DNA of 6,331 nucleotides from an uncultured Ruminococcus sp. (GTDB taxonomy: Bacteria > Bacillota > Clostridia > Oscillospirales > Acutalibacteraceae). Shown here piece by piece: positions 4,074 through 6,331 of this stretch; positions within the stretch are counted from its first letter, which is position 1; each line of letters begins with the position of its first letter. The notes under the pieces are model-generated. The model worked only from the letters and a program-made list of their open reading frames with translations. It ran no database searches and was not told the origin of the DNA. A program made the position numbers and the translations under genes. The stretch is from NCBI GenBank assembly GCA_902766305.1, contig CACXDE010000205.1:1-6331 (forward strand). The letters are read 5' to 3'.

Positions 4074-4535
4074 ATGGAAATATACACTGTAAGTTTTTTC
4101 GGTCACAGGCAAATAGAAAATGTTATTGAAGTTGAAAGAAAGCTTGAAGAAAAGGTATCAGAACTGATACGAACAAAAAGATATGTAGAATTTCTTGTCG
4201 GACGTGACGGCGAGTTTGATATTCTTGCCTCATCCGTAGTAAAAAGAATCAGAAAACAGAATGATTATGGCAATTGTTCGCTGATATGGGTTATGCCGTA
4301 CATGAAAGCGGAATTTCGCAACAATGAAAGAGAATTTCTTGATTATTACGATGATGTTGAGATATGCGAACAATCAGCAAAGGCACATTACAAATCTGCT
4401 ATAAAAATACGGAACAGGTATATGGCAGACAGGTCTGATCTTATTATCTGCTGTATTCAGCGAAAAACCGGCGGAGCGTATAAAACAGTAAGATATGCTG
4501 AAAAAAAGTCAAAACAAATAATCAATATCGGCTGA
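4074..4535 (+). CDS. SLOG-family (YpsA/DUF1273-like) protein
   Basis: A 153-residue Rossmann-like protein. Signs of the SLOG fold are the opening YTVSFFGHR (residues 4-12), a glycine turn FLVGRDGEFD (40-49) where relatives have the ligand loop, and the C-terminal RYMADRSDLIICC (115-127) followed by KTGGAYKTVRYA (131-142). SLOG proteins are predicted or known to bind nucleotides or nucleotide-derived signals; the ligand here is unknown. The start is fixed by an in-frame TAA at 4068-4070. No clear ribosome binding site precedes it, unlike every other gene in the window, although the promoter is strong. It diverges from a ribbon-helix-helix gene and shares repeat sites with it. It is AT-rich and accessory-looking. 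The family is fairly sure, the role unknown. Confidence 0.75.
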   Translation: MEIYTVSFFGHRQIENVIEVERKLEEKVSELIRTKRYVEFLVGRDGEFDILASSVVKRIRKQNDYGNCSLIWVMPYMKAEFRNNEREFLDYYDDVEICEQSAKAHYKSAIKIRNRYMADRSDLIICCIQRKTGGAYKTVRYAEKKSKQIINIG

Positions 4536-4560
4536 ACTATTCAACTCAATAACTATAAAA

Positions 4561-4606
4561 ATACAGCCCTGTCTGCAAAATAGCTACCTGCAAACAAGGC
4601 TGTTTT
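4561..4606. terminator. Shared terminator between converging genes
   Basis: ACAGCC-C-TGT-C-TGCA (4563-4577) faces TGCAAACAAGGCTGT (4589-4603). On the plus strand two C-A mismatches interrupt the stem. In the minus-strand RNA the same positions are G-U pairs, so all 15 pairs form there. Tails are TTTTATT (plus) and ATTTTTATAG (minus). It can serve both genes but fits best as the end of the leftward gene at 4639-5001. Confidence 0.75.
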
Positions 4607-4638
4607 ATTATTGAACTGTCTTTTCTTTTATACTTTCA

Positions 4639-5001
4639 TCAACGCTTGTAAATTATTTCTATGTCACCATCAACGAATCCTATTCCCACACCATCATACT
4701 TTTTCAAGACTGATGAATATTTACCGCTGTCCAGATACCTTTGCAGATTACTTACCGCCGTTCTGAGAGCTTTTTCCCAACCGCCATCCTCAACCCATAC
4801 ATACAGGTTTTCTCCGGTAGTAAATGTTTCATAGCAAGCCCAATCTTCTTCGTCAAAATTTTCCGCACCGATTATCTGCACAGAATATTCATTTTCATTT
4901 TGCTCTTCATACAGATTAAAATTGACAGCAACGGTATTCTCCGGAAATTCCTGCTGAAGTACGCCGTCCACCCATTTTGCAAAACTGTCATAATCGAACA
5001 T
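4639..5001 (-). CDS. Acidic hypothetical protein, 120 residues
   Basis: I do not recognise a named family. The protein is cytoplasmic in appearance (no signal or membrane segment) and strongly acidic: NLYEEQNENEY, ENFDEEDW, WVEDGGWEKALRTAV, and a C-terminal GVGIGFVDGDIEIIYKR. The alternation of strands with one amphipathic helix (WEKALRTAVSNLQRYLDSGKY, about residues 75-95) resembles small immunity-type proteins of polymorphic toxin systems, but no toxin gene is nearby, so that stays a guess. GGAGGT (5016-5011) lies 9 bases before the ATG. It follows the flavodiiron gene on the same strand after about 70 bases that contain a repeat, so it may be a passenger or co-transcribed. Its terminator is at 4561-4606. 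Confidence 0.7.
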   Translation of the reverse strand: MFDYDSFAKWVDGVLQQEFPENTVAVNFNLYEEQNENEYSVQIIGAENFDEEDWACYETFTTGENLYVWVEDGGWEKALRTAVSNLQRYLDSGKYSSVLKKYDGVGIGFVDGDIEIIYKR

Positions 5002-5028
5002 ACTATAGTTACCTCCACTTTCATTTGA

Positions 5029-5070
5029 GAGACCCGCGCTGTCATTCCGAGCGCAACGAGGCGGAGGGGT
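5029..5070. repeat. Dispersed intergenic repeat, CATTCCGAGCG type
   Basis: The stretch GTCATTCCGAGCGCAACGAG (5041-5060) with its flanks resembles the short repeats seen between genes in many bacterial genomes; read in minus frames they yield the familiar spurious peptide RLVALGMTAR. GCGCT (5036-5040) and AGCGC (5050-5054) give a small 5-bp hairpin. It directly follows the stop of the flavodiiron gene and is more GC-rich than its flanks. No T-run follows, so it is a poor terminator. Confidence 0.5.
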
Positions 5071-6331
5071 TCAGATCGGTTCAAAGTCAGATGCGCCGTG
5101 TTTGCAAAGCGGACAGATGAAATCCTCGGGCAGCTCTTCACCCTCGTAAACATAGCCGCAGATCTTGCATACCCAGCCCTTTTTGCCTTCTGTTTCAGGC
5201 TTCGGCTTGACGTTGTTCTGATAGTAGGTGTATGTCATGGTTTCCTTGTCAGAGATAACTCTTGCCTCTGTGACGCTGCAAATGAACATACCATGAGTAT
5301 CAAAGTCAACATAATCCTCGACCTTAAGCGACATAAAGGAGTTTATATTCTTTGACAGGAACACAAGTCCGTTGTCTGAACGCATTGTTTCCATACCGGC
5401 AAATTTATCGACATTTCTTCCGCTCTGGAAACCGAATGTTTCAAACACCTTGAACGGCACTTCAACTGAGAGACAGTTGACATTCATAACGCCGGTCTGC
5501 TTTATAACGTGGTGTGAATAATTCTGCTTGTTTATGCAGACAGCTATGCGGTTTGGAGAGTTAGTTACCTGAGTAACTGTATTTACGATAAGTCCGTTAT
5601 CCTTAGTGCCGTCATTTGACGTTACAACATAAAGACCGTATCCGATATTGAACAGTGCGGACATATCATTCTTGTCAGCTGTTTCGCTGTTCTGTGCGAT
5701 ATAATCCTTGCACAGCTCTTCGGCAAGATCTTCTATCTGCTGCTTGCTTGTATCATTCAGGGCAGACATGATCTTTACTGTTGTATCGGTAAATTCAATA
5801 TTCTTGCAGCCCTCAAGCATTTTCTTCATTGTCTTGGCTGCCATCGGCGCCCATGAACCGTTTTCAATAAGAGCGACTGTTTTATTTGAGAAGTTTCTCT
5901 CTGTCAGATGGTTGATAAACTCACGCATAAAGGGGAAAATCTCTGCATTGTATGTTGTTGTAGCAAGAACGATCTTTCCATATCTGAAAGCGTCCTCAAC
6001 ACATTCAGCCATATCCTCACGGGCAAGGTCGTTTACAGCAACCTTTGGACAGCCCTTTGCACGGAGCTTTTCAGCAAGAAGCTCTACAGCCTTTTTTGTA
6101 TTTCCGTAAACGGATGTATACGCAATAACTATGCCCTCTGTTTCAACGCCGTAGCTTGACCATGTGTTGTACAGGTCTATATAGTAACCGAGGTTTTCCT
6201 TAAGTATCGGACCGTGGAGAGGACAAATCGTCTGTATATCAAGCTTTGCAGCTTTTTTCAGCAGTGCCTGAACCTGTGCGCCGTACTTGCCTACTATTCC
6301 TATGTAGTAACGTCTTGCCTCACAAGCCCAG
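5071..6331 (-). CDS. Multidomain flavodiiron protein (5'-truncated): diiron domain end, flavodoxin, flavin reductase, rubredoxin
   Basis: The frame is open from the right edge of the window (first full codon 6330-6328) to the TGA at 5071, giving 419 visible residues; the N-terminus lies outside. Visible residues 1-60 end the metallo-beta-lactamase-like diiron domain, with CPLHGP (36-41) carrying the last conserved His ligand. A flavodoxin domain follows from about 66, with the FMN phosphate loop YTSVYGNTKK (71-80). A flavin-reductase-like domain spans about 223-375 (MSALFNIGYGLYVVTS onward). A rubredoxin closes the chain at 382-419, with CKICGY and CPLCKHG as the iron ligands. Flavodiiron proteins reduce O2 to water or NO to N2O in anaerobes; here the electron-supply domains are fused on, so NAD(P)H or a reductase could feed the diiron site through one chain. 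The ATG at 6012 is internal, not the start. Confidence 0.9.
   Translation of the reverse strand, partial: WACEARRYYIGIVGKYGAQVQALLKKAAKLDIQTICPLHGPILKENLGYYIDLYNTWSSYGVETEGIVIAYTSVYGNTKKAVELLAEKLRAKGCPKVAVNDLAREDMAECVEDAFRYGKIVLATTTYNAEIFPFMREFINHLTERNFSNKTVALIENGSWAPMAAKTMKKMLEGCKNIEFTDTTVKIMSALNDTSKQQIEDLAEELCKDYIAQNSETADKNDMSALFNIGYGLYVVTSNDGTKDNGLIVNTVTQVTNSPNRIAVCINKQNYSHHVIKQTGVMNVNCLSVEVPFKVFETFGFQSGRNVDKFAGMETMRSDNGLVFLSKNINSFMSLKVEDYVDFDTHGMFICSVTEARVISDKETMTYTYYQNNVKPKPETEGKKGWVCKICGYVYEGEELPEDFICPLCKHGASDFEPI

Noticed and set aside
4872..5153. 93-residue minus-strand frame containing RLVALGMTAR.
   Set aside because: Typical spurious translation of a dispersed intergenic repeat, overlapping two real genes in another frame.
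5708..6159. Plus-strand frames of 133 and 83 residues.
   Set aside because: Antisense to the flavodiiron gene, whose domain motifs are unambiguous.
1..6331. CRISPR arrays, tRNA or rRNA genes.
   Set aside because: No regularly spaced direct repeats, cloverleaf-like sequence or conserved rRNA stretches were seen on either strand.

Overview
The window looks like a low- to mid-GC Clostridia chromosome, most likely a Ruminococcus-type member of the Oscillospiraceae. The basis is general protein resemblance (a YunB-type sporulation protein, a short ribonuclease Z, a long flavodiiron fusion with rubredoxin, a PD-(D/E)XK family transposase start) and strong Shine-Dalgarno use. No species is proven. 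Ordinary housekeeping genes of moderate GC alternate with AT-rich accessory blocks.

Left block (1-1200, AT-rich). The N-terminus of a PD-(D/E)XK transposase-like protein leaves the window on the left. Next comes a compact unit that I think is the most novel part of the window. A small XRE repressor gene (843-1085, +) faces a minus-strand transcript that seems to encode only two tiny peptides of 19 and 22 residues, each with its own ribosome binding site, and ends at a perfect terminator (217-253). The two divergent promoters share a palindromic operator. A second copy of the operator motif lies at the predicted start of the peptide transcript, and a half-site recurs inside the repressor gene. 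The larger peptide ends in a Trp/Arg tail like those of membrane-active peptides. Right of the repressor are a stem-loop and a possible worn end of an IS200/IS605-type element.

Core block (1270-3750). yunB (+) converges on a minus-strand two-gene operon in which an ADP-ribose pyrophosphatase-type Nudix hydrolase gene overlaps the ribonuclease Z gene by 8 bases. A good sigma-A-type promoter lies at 3546-3574. The roughly 155-base leader behind it carries a GC-rich array of three hairpins that looks like a dispersed repeat.

Right accessory block (3710-4606). A 63-residue ribbon-helix-helix protein (-) diverges from a SLOG-fold nucleotide-binding protein (+). Three direct TGATACC heptads lie between and upstream of them, one on the -35 box of the SLOG gene and one on the ribosome binding site of the ribbon-helix-helix gene. 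This suggests shared control. No toxin gene sits beside the antitoxin-like protein.

Far right (4639-6331, all -). An acidic 120-residue protein of unknown function lies downstream of a 5'-truncated flavodiiron protein that carries, in one chain, the end of the diiron domain, a flavodoxin, a flavin reductase and a rubredoxin, probably for O2 or NO reduction. A short dispersed repeat separates the two genes.
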